Of a DNA stretch of 64,000 nucleotides, positions 7,428-15,769 are shown piece by piece. Source of the stretch: Pseudomonas avellanae BPIC 631 (GTDB lineage Bacteria > Pseudomonadota > Gammaproteobacteria > Pseudomonadales > Pseudomonadaceae); contig NZ_ATDK01000048.1 in assembly GCF_000444135.1 (NCBI RefSeq), forward strand, positions 24,115 through 88,114, read 5' to 3'. The translations under genes were made by a program, and so were the position numbers. Position 1 is the first letter of the stretch. Each line of letters opens with the position of its first letter. Under the pieces are notes generated by a model. The model did no database searches, was not told the origin of the DNA, and worked only from the letters and a program-made list of their open reading frames with translations.

Positions 7428-9774
7428 GCGGCTGCTGCCGAGGCTGTTCCTGCTGATTCTGGCGGGCGTACTGGCGCTGGCAGGCTGGCAGTGGCACGAC
7501 CGCTCGCCGTTGTCGGCCAACCTCATGGAGCTGGTGCCCGGCACTGACAATGACGCACTGGTAACGAGCGCCGAAAAGCGCATGCAGGCGCCGCTCAATC
7601 GCGAAATGCTGGTGCTGGTCGGCCATGCTGATCGCCAGCAAGCCGTGGAGCTGGCGCGCACGCTGGCCGAACAATGGCAAGCCAGCGGCTTGTTCGAGAA
7701 GGTCCAGTGGACGTTGCAAGCCGATCTGCCCGCGCTGCGCACCCAGTTGCTGCAAGGCCGAATCGCCATGTTGCCAGCCGTGGACCGCACACTGCTGATC
7801 GACGACCCGAAGGCCTTCATCGAGCAGCGCGTGCAAACCCTGTTCGACCCGTTTGCCGGTTTCAGCCTGGTGCCGGGCCAGGATGACTGGCTGGGCCTGA
7901 CCGGACGTATTCAGAACGGGCTGCCGAAACAGGGCTCGGTCGAGGCGGACCTGGCCAGCGGCGCGCTGATTGCGACCGCCGAAGATAAAAGCTGGGTGCT
8001 GCTACGCTCGCGAACCCGCAGCGATGCGTTCGACATGCACTTGCCCGGCCAGGTCGCCGACCTGCTGGCAAAAGCGCGGGTGCAGGCCGGTCAGGCAGGC
8101 GGTCAGTTGCTGGCCGCCAGCGGCCTGTTGTACGCCGCAGACGGTCAGAAGCAAGCCAGCCGCGAGATCACCTGGGTGGGCGGTGGCGCAACGGTTGGCA
8201 TCCTGTTGCTGCTGTTGCTGGCCTTCCGACGCTGGAGCGTGCTGCTGGCCTTTGTTCCGGTTATGGTCGGCATGCTGTTTGGTGCGGTGGCCTGCGTGGC
8301 GCTGTTTGGCAGCATGCACGTCATGACGCTGGTGCTGGGTTCCAGCCTGATCGGCGTGGCGGTGGACTACCCGCTGCATTACCTGTCGAAAAGCTGGAGC
8401 ATGAAGCGTTGGCGCAGCTGGCCCGCCCTGCGCCTGACCCTGCCGGGGCTGAGCCTGAGCCTGATCACCAGTTGCATCGGCTACCTTGCCCTGGCCTGGA
8501 CGCCGTTCCCGGCGCTGACACAAATTGCCGTGTTCTCGGCGGCCGGGCTGATCGGTGCCTACCTGACAGCCGTCTGCCTGTTGCCGGCATTGCTCGCCAG
8601 GGTAGAGATTCGCCCCGCGCAATGGCCGCTGAAACTGGCGCAACAGATGCTCGATTGCCGCGCGGCATTGTTGCAACGCATCAGCACGCCGATCCTGTTG
8701 GCGCTGCTGCTGGCCTTCTGTGGCGGCGGGCTCTGGCACCTGACCACCAAGAACGATATTCGCCAATGGGTCTCGGCACCTCAGGCGCTGACCGACGAAG
8801 CGCAAGCCATCGCGCGGATTACCGGTTATCAGCCCACCAGCCAGTTCTTTCTGGTGCGCGGCAAGGACCAACAGCAGTTGCTCGACCGCCAGTCGGCGCT
8901 GACCCAGCGCCTCGATCAACTGATCAGCCTGGACAAGCTGCAAGGCTACATGGCGATCAATCAGTTGCTCGATTCGCCAGCCGAACAACAGGCGACCCGC
9001 GACGCGCTGGGCAAATTGCCGCAACACTGGACGTCACTGGTGCAGCTCGGCGTTCCGGCCAATGCCTTGAAAACCGAACTCGCTCAATTGCTGGCACTGC
9101 CGACGCAAGACATCGATCAGGCGCTTCAAGGCCCGCTCAGCGAACCGTGGCGCACGCTCTGGCTGGGCGCTAGCGAAGACGCCGAAGGCGATCCACAGGT
9201 AGCCAGCATCGTCAGCCTGCGCGGCCTGAACAGCATGGCGTTGCTGCGCGTGCAAGCCATCGGCCTGGAAGGTGTGCAACTGGTGGACCGCCTGGGTGAA
9301 CTCAGCGATGTGTTCGCCCACACGCAAATCAGCGCAGCCGAATTGAAGCTGGCCTCGTGTGTGCTGATCGTCCTGCTGCTGATCGCCCCGTTCGGCTTCA
9401 ATGGCGCGTTGCGCATCGTCGCCCTGCCCTTGCTCGCCGCCTTGTGCAGCCTTGCCAGCCTGGGTTGGCTCGGCCAGCCGCTGACCCTGTTCAGCCTGTT
9501 CGGCCTGCTGCTGGTCACGGCGATCAGTGTCGATTACGCGATTCTGATGCGCGAGCAGATCGGCGGCGCGGCGGTCAGCCTGCTGGGCACCCTGCTGGCG
9601 GCGGTCACCACCTGGCTGTCGTTCGGGTTGCTGGCCATTTCCGGCACGCCAGCTATCAGCAATTTCGGTCTGTCGGTCAGCCTGGGCCTGGCCTTCAGTT
9701 TTCTACTGGCACCGTGGGCCAGCCCGCGAAAAACCGCTCGCACGCAGGTCAACTCAGGGGCACCGCACGCATGA
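7414..9774 (+). CDS. MMPL/RND-family exporter of the aryl polyene operon
   Basis: 786 residues with the two-fold MMPL layout: an N-terminal membrane anchor (residues ~8-26), a periplasmic domain (~30-245), five or six membrane helices (~250-400), a second periplasmic domain (~440-650) and a second helix bundle (~650-775). The segment LGSSLIGVAVDYPLHYL holds the buried Asp typical of proton-driven RND helix 4, with ISVDYAIL as the matching block in the second half. It should flip or export the lipid-linked polyene out of the inner membrane, possibly with the LolA-like protein encoded just upstream. Confidence 0.92.
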   Translation: MTSTERLLPRLFLLILAGVLALAGWQWHDRSPLSANLMELVPGTDNDALVTSAEKRMQAPLNREMLVLVGHADRQQAVELARTLAEQWQASGLFEKVQWTLQADLPALRTQLLQGRIAMLPAVDRTLLIDDPKAFIEQRVQTLFDPFAGFSLVPGQDDWLGLTGRIQNGLPKQGSVEADLASGALIATAEDKSWVLLRSRTRSDAFDMHLPGQVADLLAKARVQAGQAGGQLLAASGLLYAADGQKQASREITWVGGGATVGILLLLLLAFRRWSVLLAFVPVMVGMLFGAVACVALFGSMHVMTLVLGSSLIGVAVDYPLHYLSKSWSMKRWRSWPALRLTLPGLSLSLITSCIGYLALAWTPFPALTQIAVFSAAGLIGAYLTAVCLLPALLARVEIRPAQWPLKLAQQMLDCRAALLQRISTPILLALLLAFCGGGLWHLTTKNDIRQWVSAPQALTDEAQAIARITGYQPTSQFFLVRGKDQQQLLDRQSALTQRLDQLISLDKLQGYMAINQLLDSPAEQQATRDALGKLPQHWTSLVQLGVPANALKTELAQLLALPTQDIDQALQGPLSEPWRTLWLGASEDAEGDPQVASIVSLRGLNSMALLRVQAIGLEGVQLVDRLGELSDVFAHTQISAAELKLASCVLIVLLLIAPFGFNGALRIVALPLLAALCSLASLGWLGQPLTLFSLFGLLLVTAISVDYAILMREQIGGAAVSLLGTLLAAVTTWLSFGLLAISGTPAISNFGLSVSLGLAFSFLLAPWASPRKTARTQVNSGAPHA

Positions 9775-10955
9775 TGGTCGTGGCGTTCTGGCTGATGGCG
9801 CTGGCCTTGTTCGCGCTGGCCACTTGGGCAGGTCGGCAATTGGGCCTGATCCCTATCGTCAGCCAACTGCTGCTGGCAACCTTCGGTTTGCCGCTGCTGA
9901 TGCTGTTCTGGATAGAACCCCACTGGCAACTCAGCGGCGCGCAACTGGTGTCTCCCGTCTGGCTGAAAAGCCTGTATGGCTTGGCATTTGCCATCGTGCT
10001 GGGGCAGATTCTCAGCGATGTGATCGACCTGCGGCTTGACCGCCAAAGCCTGAAAATCGCCGTGCCGAGCTTTCTGGTCCCGTTTCTGAGCGGGCTGGCC
10101 TGTGCCGCATGGCTGCTGCCGGAGCAGGCCTGGATCAGTTCGCTGGCCATCGGGCTGGTGTTTGCCATCACTGCGATCCCGGTGCTTTACCTGTATCTGC
10201 ACCACATCGATTACCCGCCTGCCGCCACTCGCCGCCTGGTGCAGACCGCGATTCTTATCGACCTGACCTGCTGGAGCCTGTTCGCCATCGCCCAAGGCAG
10301 CCTGCACCTGAGTAGCCTGTTGTTGCCGCTGCTGGGAGCCTGCGTGCCGCTGCTGTTCTGCTTGCTGCGTTTGCGCCAGCCGCTGCTCTACAGCCTGACG
10401 TTTTTCATTCTGCTAATGGTCGCCGAGCATTACCGGCTCAACGCGCTGATTTTCGGTATTGGCTATCTGCTGTGCATGGCGCGCCTCGGCCAGGCCTGGG
10501 TGCCGCCGCTGAGCGCCGCACAGTTGGGCTTTCTGCAAAACCGTCTGGCCATCCCGCTGCTGCTGACCTTCGGCATCGTGCAGATCAACGTGCACAGCGC
10601 CCTCGGCGAATTGAGCGCACTGCAATTGGCCGCGCTGATCGTGCTGCCGATTGGCAGCAAGCTGCTCGGCAACTGGATTGGCCTGCGCTGGGCACCGCCG
10701 TCGTTCGCCGGGGCCAGCCGCTGGCGTGAAAGCGTGCTGCTGAACATTCGTGTGAACATTCGTGGCTTGAGCGAAATCGTTTTCCTCAATCTGCTGCTGC
10801 AACAGCAACTCATCAGCCCGGCGCTGTATTTCGCCCTGATGCTGATGGGCCTGCTCGCGACGCTGCTGCCGGCACTCACCGGCATGGGTCGCGTTACCGT
10901 GCAGCCCTCCCTTGCAACCGCCAAACCGGAAAGGAATACCTGTGCCCATCACTGA
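9771..10955 (+). CDS. Polytopic membrane protein resembling CPA2-type cation/proton antiporters
   Basis: 394 residues, almost entirely hydrophobic helices (about 12). Two places recall Kef/CPA2 exchangers: ITAIPVLYLYL near residue 140, and NIRGLSEIVFLN followed by two helices near residues 330-355. No C-terminal regulatory TrkA domain is present. The start is the first of two adjacent ATGs and overlaps the MMPL stop codon; the 3' end overlaps the flavoprotein gene by 14 bases. A cation antiporter is not part of the textbook aryl polyene gene set. It may adjust ion balance for proton-driven export or be a repurposed flippase; both are guesses. Confidence 0.7.
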   Translation: MMVVAFWLMALALFALATWAGRQLGLIPIVSQLLLATFGLPLLMLFWIEPHWQLSGAQLVSPVWLKSLYGLAFAIVLGQILSDVIDLRLDRQSLKIAVPSFLVPFLSGLACAAWLLPEQAWISSLAIGLVFAITAIPVLYLYLHHIDYPPAATRRLVQTAILIDLTCWSLFAIAQGSLHLSSLLLPLLGACVPLLFCLLRLRQPLLYSLTFFILLMVAEHYRLNALIFGIGYLLCMARLGQAWVPPLSAAQLGFLQNRLAIPLLLTFGIVQINVHSALGELSALQLAALIVLPIGSKLLGNWIGLRWAPPSFAGASRWRESVLLNIRVNIRGLSEIVFLNLLLQQQLISPALYFALMLMGLLATLLPALTGMGRVTVQPSLATAKPERNTCAHH

Positions 10956-12189
10956 TAGGGAAATTCGTAAGGTCGTCGTCATCGGTGCCGGCCCTGCCGG
11001 GTCAATCGCTGCCGCCTTGCTCAAACGCCAGGGCCACGACGTGCTGATCATCGAGCGTCAGCTGTTTCCGCGCTTTTCGATCGGCGAAAGCCTGCTCTGC
11101 CATTGCCTGGACTTCGTCGAAGAAGCGGGGATGCTCGATGCGGTGAACGCCGCCGGCTTTCAGCGCAAGAACGGTGCAGCGTTTGCACGCGGCGAGCAGT
11201 ACAGCGATTTCGACTTTGGCGACACGTTCAGCAACGGCAAACCCACCACGTTTCAGGTGCAGCGCAGCGAGTTCGACAAACTGCTGGCCGATCAGGCCGA
11301 GTTGCAGGGCGTGGAGATCCGCTATCAGCAGGAAATCATCAGCGCCGACTTCGACGGCCCACAGCCGGTTTTGCAGGTAAGGCGCGAAGACGGCAGCGAA
11401 TACAGCGTGCAGGCGACTTTTGTGCTGGACGCCAGCGGTTACGGCCGTGTGCTGCCGCGTTTGCTGGACCTGGAAGCGCCCTCGGGCTTTCCGCTGCGCC
11501 AGGCGGTGTTCACCCACGTTGAAGACCGCATCGAAAGCCCGCCTTTCGACCGCCAGAAGATCCTCGTCAGCATCCATCCGCAGCAAAGCGACGTGTGGTT
11601 CTGGTCGATCCCGTTCAGCGAGGGCCGCTGCTCGGTGGGCGTCGTGGCCTCGGCCGAGCGGTTCAAGGATAAGCCTGCCGATCTGGACGCCTGCCTGCGC
11701 GCCTTTATCGATGAAACGCCGCAGTTGGCCAACGTGCTGAAAAATGCCGTCTGGGACACGCCTGCGCGAACCATCGGTGGCTACTCCGCGAACGTCAAAA
11801 CCCTGCACGGCAATGGCTTTGCGCTGCTGGGCAATGCGGCAGAATTTCTCGACCCGGTATTTTCCTCGGGCGTGACCATCGCCATGCGCTCGGCGAGCAT
11901 GGCCGCTGGCGTGCTGAACCGACAGTTGCAGGGCGAAAGCGTGGACTGGGAAACCGAGTTCGCCATCCCTCTGAAACGCGGCGTCGATACCTTTCGGGCC
12001 TACGTCGAAGGCTGGTACAACGGCACGTTCCAGAGCGTGATTTTCTACCCCGAAAGCACCCCGGATATTCGCCGTATGATCAGCGCGATTCTGGCCGGTT
12101 ATGCCTGGGACGAGCGCAACCCGTTTGTCAGCGAGCCAAAACGTCGCCTGCGCATGCTCTCGGAAATCTGTGCGGACGGCGGCTCATGA
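10942..12189 (+). CDS. FAD-dependent oxidoreductase of the flavin halogenase-like family
   Basis: 415 residues. The N-terminal VVVIGAGPAGSIAA is the FAD dinucleotide-binding GxGxxG motif, SIGES near residue 47 is the usual following block, and Trp219-Phe-Trp221-Ser-Ile-Pro224 matches the WxWxIP motif of flavin-dependent halogenases. Lys76 in GFQRKNGA lies where phenol/pyrrole halogenases carry the catalytic lysine that forms the haloamine. It could halogenate the aryl head group, as with brominated xanthomonadins, or be a relative acting as a dehydrogenase. The GTG start follows AAGGA eight bases away; a longer frame upstream lacks such a site. Confidence 0.82.
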   Translation: MPITDREIRKVVVIGAGPAGSIAAALLKRQGHDVLIIERQLFPRFSIGESLLCHCLDFVEEAGMLDAVNAAGFQRKNGAAFARGEQYSDFDFGDTFSNGKPTTFQVQRSEFDKLLADQAELQGVEIRYQQEIISADFDGPQPVLQVRREDGSEYSVQATFVLDASGYGRVLPRLLDLEAPSGFPLRQAVFTHVEDRIESPPFDRQKILVSIHPQQSDVWFWSIPFSEGRCSVGVVASAERFKDKPADLDACLRAFIDETPQLANVLKNAVWDTPARTIGGYSANVKTLHGNGFALLGNAAEFLDPVFSSGVTIAMRSASMAAGVLNRQLQGESVDWETEFAIPLKRGVDTFRAYVEGWYNGTFQSVIFYPESTPDIRRMISAILAGYAWDERNPFVSEPKRRLRMLSEICADGGS

Positions 12190-12920
12190 GTCGCCCGTTC
12201 CTGAGTGCCAGCTATGTCGAGGAAACCCGCTTTGGCTTGTGGTTTCTGCGCAGCCACACCTGGCAATACCGGGTGTTGCGCGTTGCTATAGACGATTTAC
12301 GCAGCCTGTTTGCCAGCCCGCCACCGACTGCACCCGTGTTGCTTGATGCGGGCTGTGGGCAGGGCAAGTCATTCCAGCACCTGAGCAAGGTTTTTGCCCC
12401 GTCGAAACTGATCGGCGTCGATGCAGACCCCGACAGCCTGGAAATGAGTCGCCAGGAAGCGCAGGCCCGCGGCATTGACGTCGAGTTGATCGGCAGCGAT
12501 TGCGCAGCCCTGCAACTGCCGGACGCCAGCGTCGATGTGCTGTTCTGTCACCAGACCTTCCATCATCTGGTCGAGCAGGAGCAGGCGCTGGCCGAATTTT
12601 ATCGGGTGCTCAAACCGGGCGGCTATCTGCTGTTTGCCGAGTCCACCGAGGCCTACATCGACACGTGGGTGATCCGCTGGCTGTTTCGCCACCCGATGCA
12701 CGTGCAGAAGAGCGCCGCCGACTATCTGCAGATGATCCGCGAGCAGGGTTTCGAGTTCGATGCCGGCAATGTTTCCTACCCTTATCTGTGGTGGAGCCGC
12801 GCCAAAGACTTCGGCCTGCTTGAAACCTTGAAACTGCAAAAACCCAAGCCATTCGGCCAGCGCGAAGAAACCCTGGTCAACGTGGTGGCCCGCAAGCCGC
12901 TGCGAGGTGACGCCTTATGA
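12186..12920 (+). CDS. Class I SAM-dependent methyltransferase
   Basis: 244 residues with the SAM-binding loop LLDAGCGQGKSFQHL near residue 45 and the following acidic strand LIGVDADP; DVLFCHQTFHHL and YRVLKPGGYLLFAEST are the later class I blocks. Aryl polyenes often carry a ring methyl or O-methyl group, so the polyene head is the likely substrate. The gene overlaps the flavoprotein upstream and the lipoprotein downstream by four bases each, in keeping with coupled expression. Confidence 0.9.
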   Translation: MSRPFLSASYVEETRFGLWFLRSHTWQYRVLRVAIDDLRSLFASPPPTAPVLLDAGCGQGKSFQHLSKVFAPSKLIGVDADPDSLEMSRQEAQARGIDVELIGSDCAALQLPDASVDVLFCHQTFHHLVEQEQALAEFYRVLKPGGYLLFAESTEAYIDTWVIRWLFRHPMHVQKSAADYLQMIREQGFEFDAGNVSYPYLWWSRAKDFGLLETLKLQKPKPFGQREETLVNVVARKPLRGDAL

Positions 12921-13399
12921 TTCGCCTAGTGTTCGTGGCTTTTCTGCTGCTCGGCGGTTGCGCTGCGCAGGCACCACTACCGACCACTGCACCGACCCTG
13001 AACTTGCCGATGCAACTGCACATCGAGCGTCGGCAAACCGATCAGCGTCAGGACTGGATGCTGGTCATCCAGCATGAAAACGCCGGGCTGCGGTGGTCGA
13101 TGATGGACCCGCTGGGCATTCCTCAGGCTCGCCAGTTGCTGATCAACGGGCAATGGCAAGCCGACGGCCTGCTGCCGCCCAACCCCGAAGCCCGCGAGCT
13201 GTTTGCGGCGCTGATGTTCGCCATGACCCCGGACATGGAAATGCATGGCCGCTATCCCAGCGCTTACCGCCAGGGTATGCAACGCCGCCTGGATGATCGC
13301 TGGCTGGTTGAGTATCAATCGGCCAATGCGTTCACCATTCGTCTCAAGGATGGGCTGAGCTACCAGGTCACACCGCTGAACGACGAGCGCGCGCAATGA
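12917..13399 (+). CDS. DUF3261-type outer-membrane lipoprotein
   Basis: 160 residues with a lipoprotein signal: a short hydrophobic stretch followed by the lipobox LLGGC, so Cys15 would be lipidated. The mature part is a small beta-rich domain. DUF3261 lipoproteins are regular members of aryl polyene operons; one proposal is that they act as the LolB-like acceptor opposite the LolA-like carrier, but no biochemical role is established as far as I know. It overlaps the ketosynthase start by four bases. Confidence 0.82.
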   Translation: MIRLVFVAFLLLGGCAAQAPLPTTAPTLNLPMQLHIERRQTDQRQDWMLVIQHENAGLRWSMMDPLGIPQARQLLINGQWQADGLLPPNPEARELFAALMFAMTPDMEMHGRYPSAYRQGMQRRLDDRWLVEYQSANAFTIRLKDGLSYQVTPLNDERAQ

Positions 13400-14592
13400 C
13401 CGCCTACCTCAACGCGCTGGGAGTGATCTGCTCGCTGGGTGACAGCCGTGAAGAGGTCGCGCGCAGGCTGTTCGCAGGCGACAGTTCGGGCATGGTGGTC
13501 GAAAGCGGCTGGGTGCCGGAGCGGGCGTTGCCGGTGGGCGCGGTCAAAGGCGCACTGCCCGCCATACCACCGGCCATGCGTTCGCAGCACAGCCGCAATA
13601 ATCAATTGCTGCTGGCCGCTGCCCTGCAAATCGAAGACGAGATCGGTCAGGCTATCGAGCAATACGGTGCCGGGCGCATTGGCGTGATCATCGGCACCAG
13701 TACGTCGGGCATCGATGAAGCGAGCAGCAGCATGGCCAGTTGGCTGCGCGACCAGACCTTCCCCGCCGATTACGACTATCGGCAGCAGGAACTCGGTGCA
13801 CCCGCTAACTTTCTGGCCACCTGGCTGCAATTGAGCGGCCCAGCCTATGTGATTTCGACTGCCTGCACCTCCAGCGCGCGGGCACTGCTCAGCGCGCGCC
13901 GGGCGCTGGACATGGGCCTGTGCGACGCGGTGCTGTGTGGCGGCGTCGACAGTCTGTGCAAACTGACCCTAAACGGTTTCTCGGCACTTGAAGCCATGTC
14001 GCCCCAGCTGTGCAACCCGTTTTCCCTCAACCGCAACGGGATCAACATTGGCGAGGCGGCGGCGCTGTTTCTCATGACCCGCGAGGCTGGCAGCACGCAC
14101 TCGATTGCGCTGTTGGGCGCAGGTGCCAATTGCGACGCTCACCATATCTCCGCCCCAGAACCCAGCGGACGCGGTGCGCGGGATGCCATGCTGCAAGCCT
14201 TGAGCAACGCCCGACTTGAAGCGGCGCAGATCAGCTACCTGAACCTGCACGGCACCGCGACGCAACTCAACGATGCCATGGAAAGCCTTGCGGTACAGGC
14301 CGTGTTCCCGGAGGGCGTGCCCTGCTCCTCGACCAAATCGCTCAGCGGCCATACGTTGGGCGCGGCAGGGGCGCTGGAAATCGCCTTTTGCTGGCTGAGT
14401 CTGGTGCCACACAACACTGAACACGCCCTGCCCCCGCAAGTGTGGGATGGCGCGGCCGACCCGCTGTTACCCGCGCTGCACTGGACCGTGCCGGGCACAC
14501 GCCTGGCCGCTGCCGACACACGCTACATGATGAGCAATTCCTTTGCTTTCGGTGGCAACAACATCAGCCTGATTATCGGAGATGCCCCATGA
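13396..14592 (+). CDS. Beta-ketoacyl-ACP synthase (aryl polyene ketosynthase 1)
   Basis: 398 residues, thiolase fold. All three KS active-site residues are present: Cys157 in ISTACTSSARAL, a His in LNLHGTATQLNDA near residue 285 and a His in KSLSGHTLGAAGALE near residue 318. It should condense malonyl-ACP with the growing chain and is therefore catalytically competent rather than a chain-length factor. Its position before a dehydratase and ketoreductase matches ApeO. It starts four bases inside the lipoprotein gene and ends four bases inside the dehydratase gene. Confidence 0.92.
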   Translation: MTAYLNALGVICSLGDSREEVARRLFAGDSSGMVVESGWVPERALPVGAVKGALPAIPPAMRSQHSRNNQLLLAAALQIEDEIGQAIEQYGAGRIGVIIGTSTSGIDEASSSMASWLRDQTFPADYDYRQQELGAPANFLATWLQLSGPAYVISTACTSSARALLSARRALDMGLCDAVLCGGVDSLCKLTLNGFSALEAMSPQLCNPFSLNRNGINIGEAAALFLMTREAGSTHSIALLGAGANCDAHHISAPEPSGRGARDAMLQALSNARLEAAQISYLNLHGTATQLNDAMESLAVQAVFPEGVPCSSTKSLSGHTLGAAGALEIAFCWLSLVPHNTEHALPPQVWDGAADPLLPALHWTVPGTRLAAADTRYMMSNSFAFGGNNISLIIGDAP

Positions 14593-15044
14593 TCGAGTGG
14601 CAGCTCGCCGAACTCATACCCCATGCTGGCGACATGATCCTCATCGACCAGGTGCTGGATTTCGACGAAGAGCAGATCAATACCCGCCTGACCGTGCGCG
14701 CCGATGGCCTGTTCAACCAGCCGGACGGCAGCCTGCCCGCCTGGCTTGGCATAGAGCTGATGGCGCAAAGCGTGGCGGCCTACGCAGGCTGTCAGGCGCG
14801 CAGCAAGGGCGAGGCGGTCAAGCTGGGCTTTCTGCTCGGCAGCCGCAAGTTCGACTGCAACGTGGCGCGCTTCCCGGCTGGAAGCGAACTGCACATTCAT
14901 GCCGTACGCTCCCTGCAGGACGACAGCGGCATGGGTGTGTTCGAATGCACCCTGACCGGCCCGGACATCACGGCGTTTGCCCGCCTCAATGTATATTGCC
15001 CACCCAACACTGCTGACTACCTGGCTGAAGGAGCCCCGGCATGA
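14589..15044 (+). CDS. Hotdog-fold 3-hydroxyacyl-ACP dehydratase (ApeP-like)
   Basis: 151 residues with an HAGDMILIDQVL opening that fits the FabZ-like active-site His region, and a central helix IELMAQSVAAYAGCQA where the dehydratase family has its acidic catalytic residue (here Glu, in GIELMAQ). It is placed between a ketosynthase and a ketoreductase, which suggests it removes water to create the conjugated double bonds. With the hotdog domain fused to the ligase, the operon carries two dehydratase-like domains, as in characterised aryl polyene systems (ApeI plus ApeP). Confidence 0.88.
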   Translation: MIEWQLAELIPHAGDMILIDQVLDFDEEQINTRLTVRADGLFNQPDGSLPAWLGIELMAQSVAAYAGCQARSKGEAVKLGFLLGSRKFDCNVARFPAGSELHIHAVRSLQDDSGMGVFECTLTGPDITAFARLNVYCPPNTADYLAEGAPA

Positions 15045-15769
15045 CTGAATCGATACTGGTCACCGGCTCCAGCCGTGGCATCGGCCGCGCCATTGCCTTG
15101 CGCCTGGCCCGCGCTGGCTACGACCTGATCCTGCACTGCCGCACCGGCCGTAGCGAAGCAGAAGCGGTGCAAGCCGAAATCATCGCGCTGGGCCGTCAGG
15201 CGCGGGTGCTGCAATTCGACGTCTCGGACCGCGCTGCCTGCAAGGCGATTCTGGAAGATGACGTGGAAACCCACGGCGCGTATTACGGCGTGGTGCTCAA
15301 TGCCGGTCTGACCCGCGACGGCGCATTTCCGGCACTCAGCGACGACGACTGGGATCAGGTGCTGCGCACCAACCTCGATGGCTTCTACAACGTGCTGCAC
15401 CCGCTGACCATGCCGATGATTCGCCGTCGTGCGGCGGGCCGTATCGTCTGTATCACCTCGGTTTCGGGCCTGATCGGCAATCGCGGCCAGGTCAATTACA
15501 GCGCGTCCAAGGCGGGCCTGATCGGTGCCGCCAAAGCGCTGGCCATCGAACTGGGCAAACGCAAGATCACCGTCAATTGCGTCGCGCCAGGGCTGATCGA
15601 CACCGCGATGCTCGACGAGAACGTTCCCGTGGATGAACTGATGAAAATGATCCCGGCGCAGCGCATGGGCACCCCCGAAGAAGTCGCAGGCGCGGTGAAT
15701 TTCCTGATGTCGGCGGAAGCCAGCTACATCACCCGTCAGGTGCTGGCCGTCAATGGAGGGTTGTGCTGA
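15041..15769 (+). CDS. 3-oxoacyl-ACP reductase (FabG-like, ApeQ position)
   Basis: 242 residues, short-chain dehydrogenase. TGSSRGIGRAIAL near residue 6 binds NADPH, LNAGLTRDG is the NAG motif, and the catalytic Ser-Tyr-Lys set is seen in ITSVSGLIGNRGQVNYSASKAG. It would reduce each new keto group before dehydration. It overlaps the dehydratase gene by four bases; its stop shares a base with the next ATG. As a normal FabG is expected elsewhere in the genome, this copy is most likely dedicated to the polyene. Confidence 0.93.
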   Translation: MTESILVTGSSRGIGRAIALRLARAGYDLILHCRTGRSEAEAVQAEIIALGRQARVLQFDVSDRAACKAILEDDVETHGAYYGVVLNAGLTRDGAFPALSDDDWDQVLRTNLDGFYNVLHPLTMPMIRRRAAGRIVCITSVSGLIGNRGQVNYSASKAGLIGAAKALAIELGKRKITVNCVAPGLIDTAMLDENVPVDELMKMIPAQRMGTPEEVAGAVNFLMSAEASYITRQVLAVNGGLC

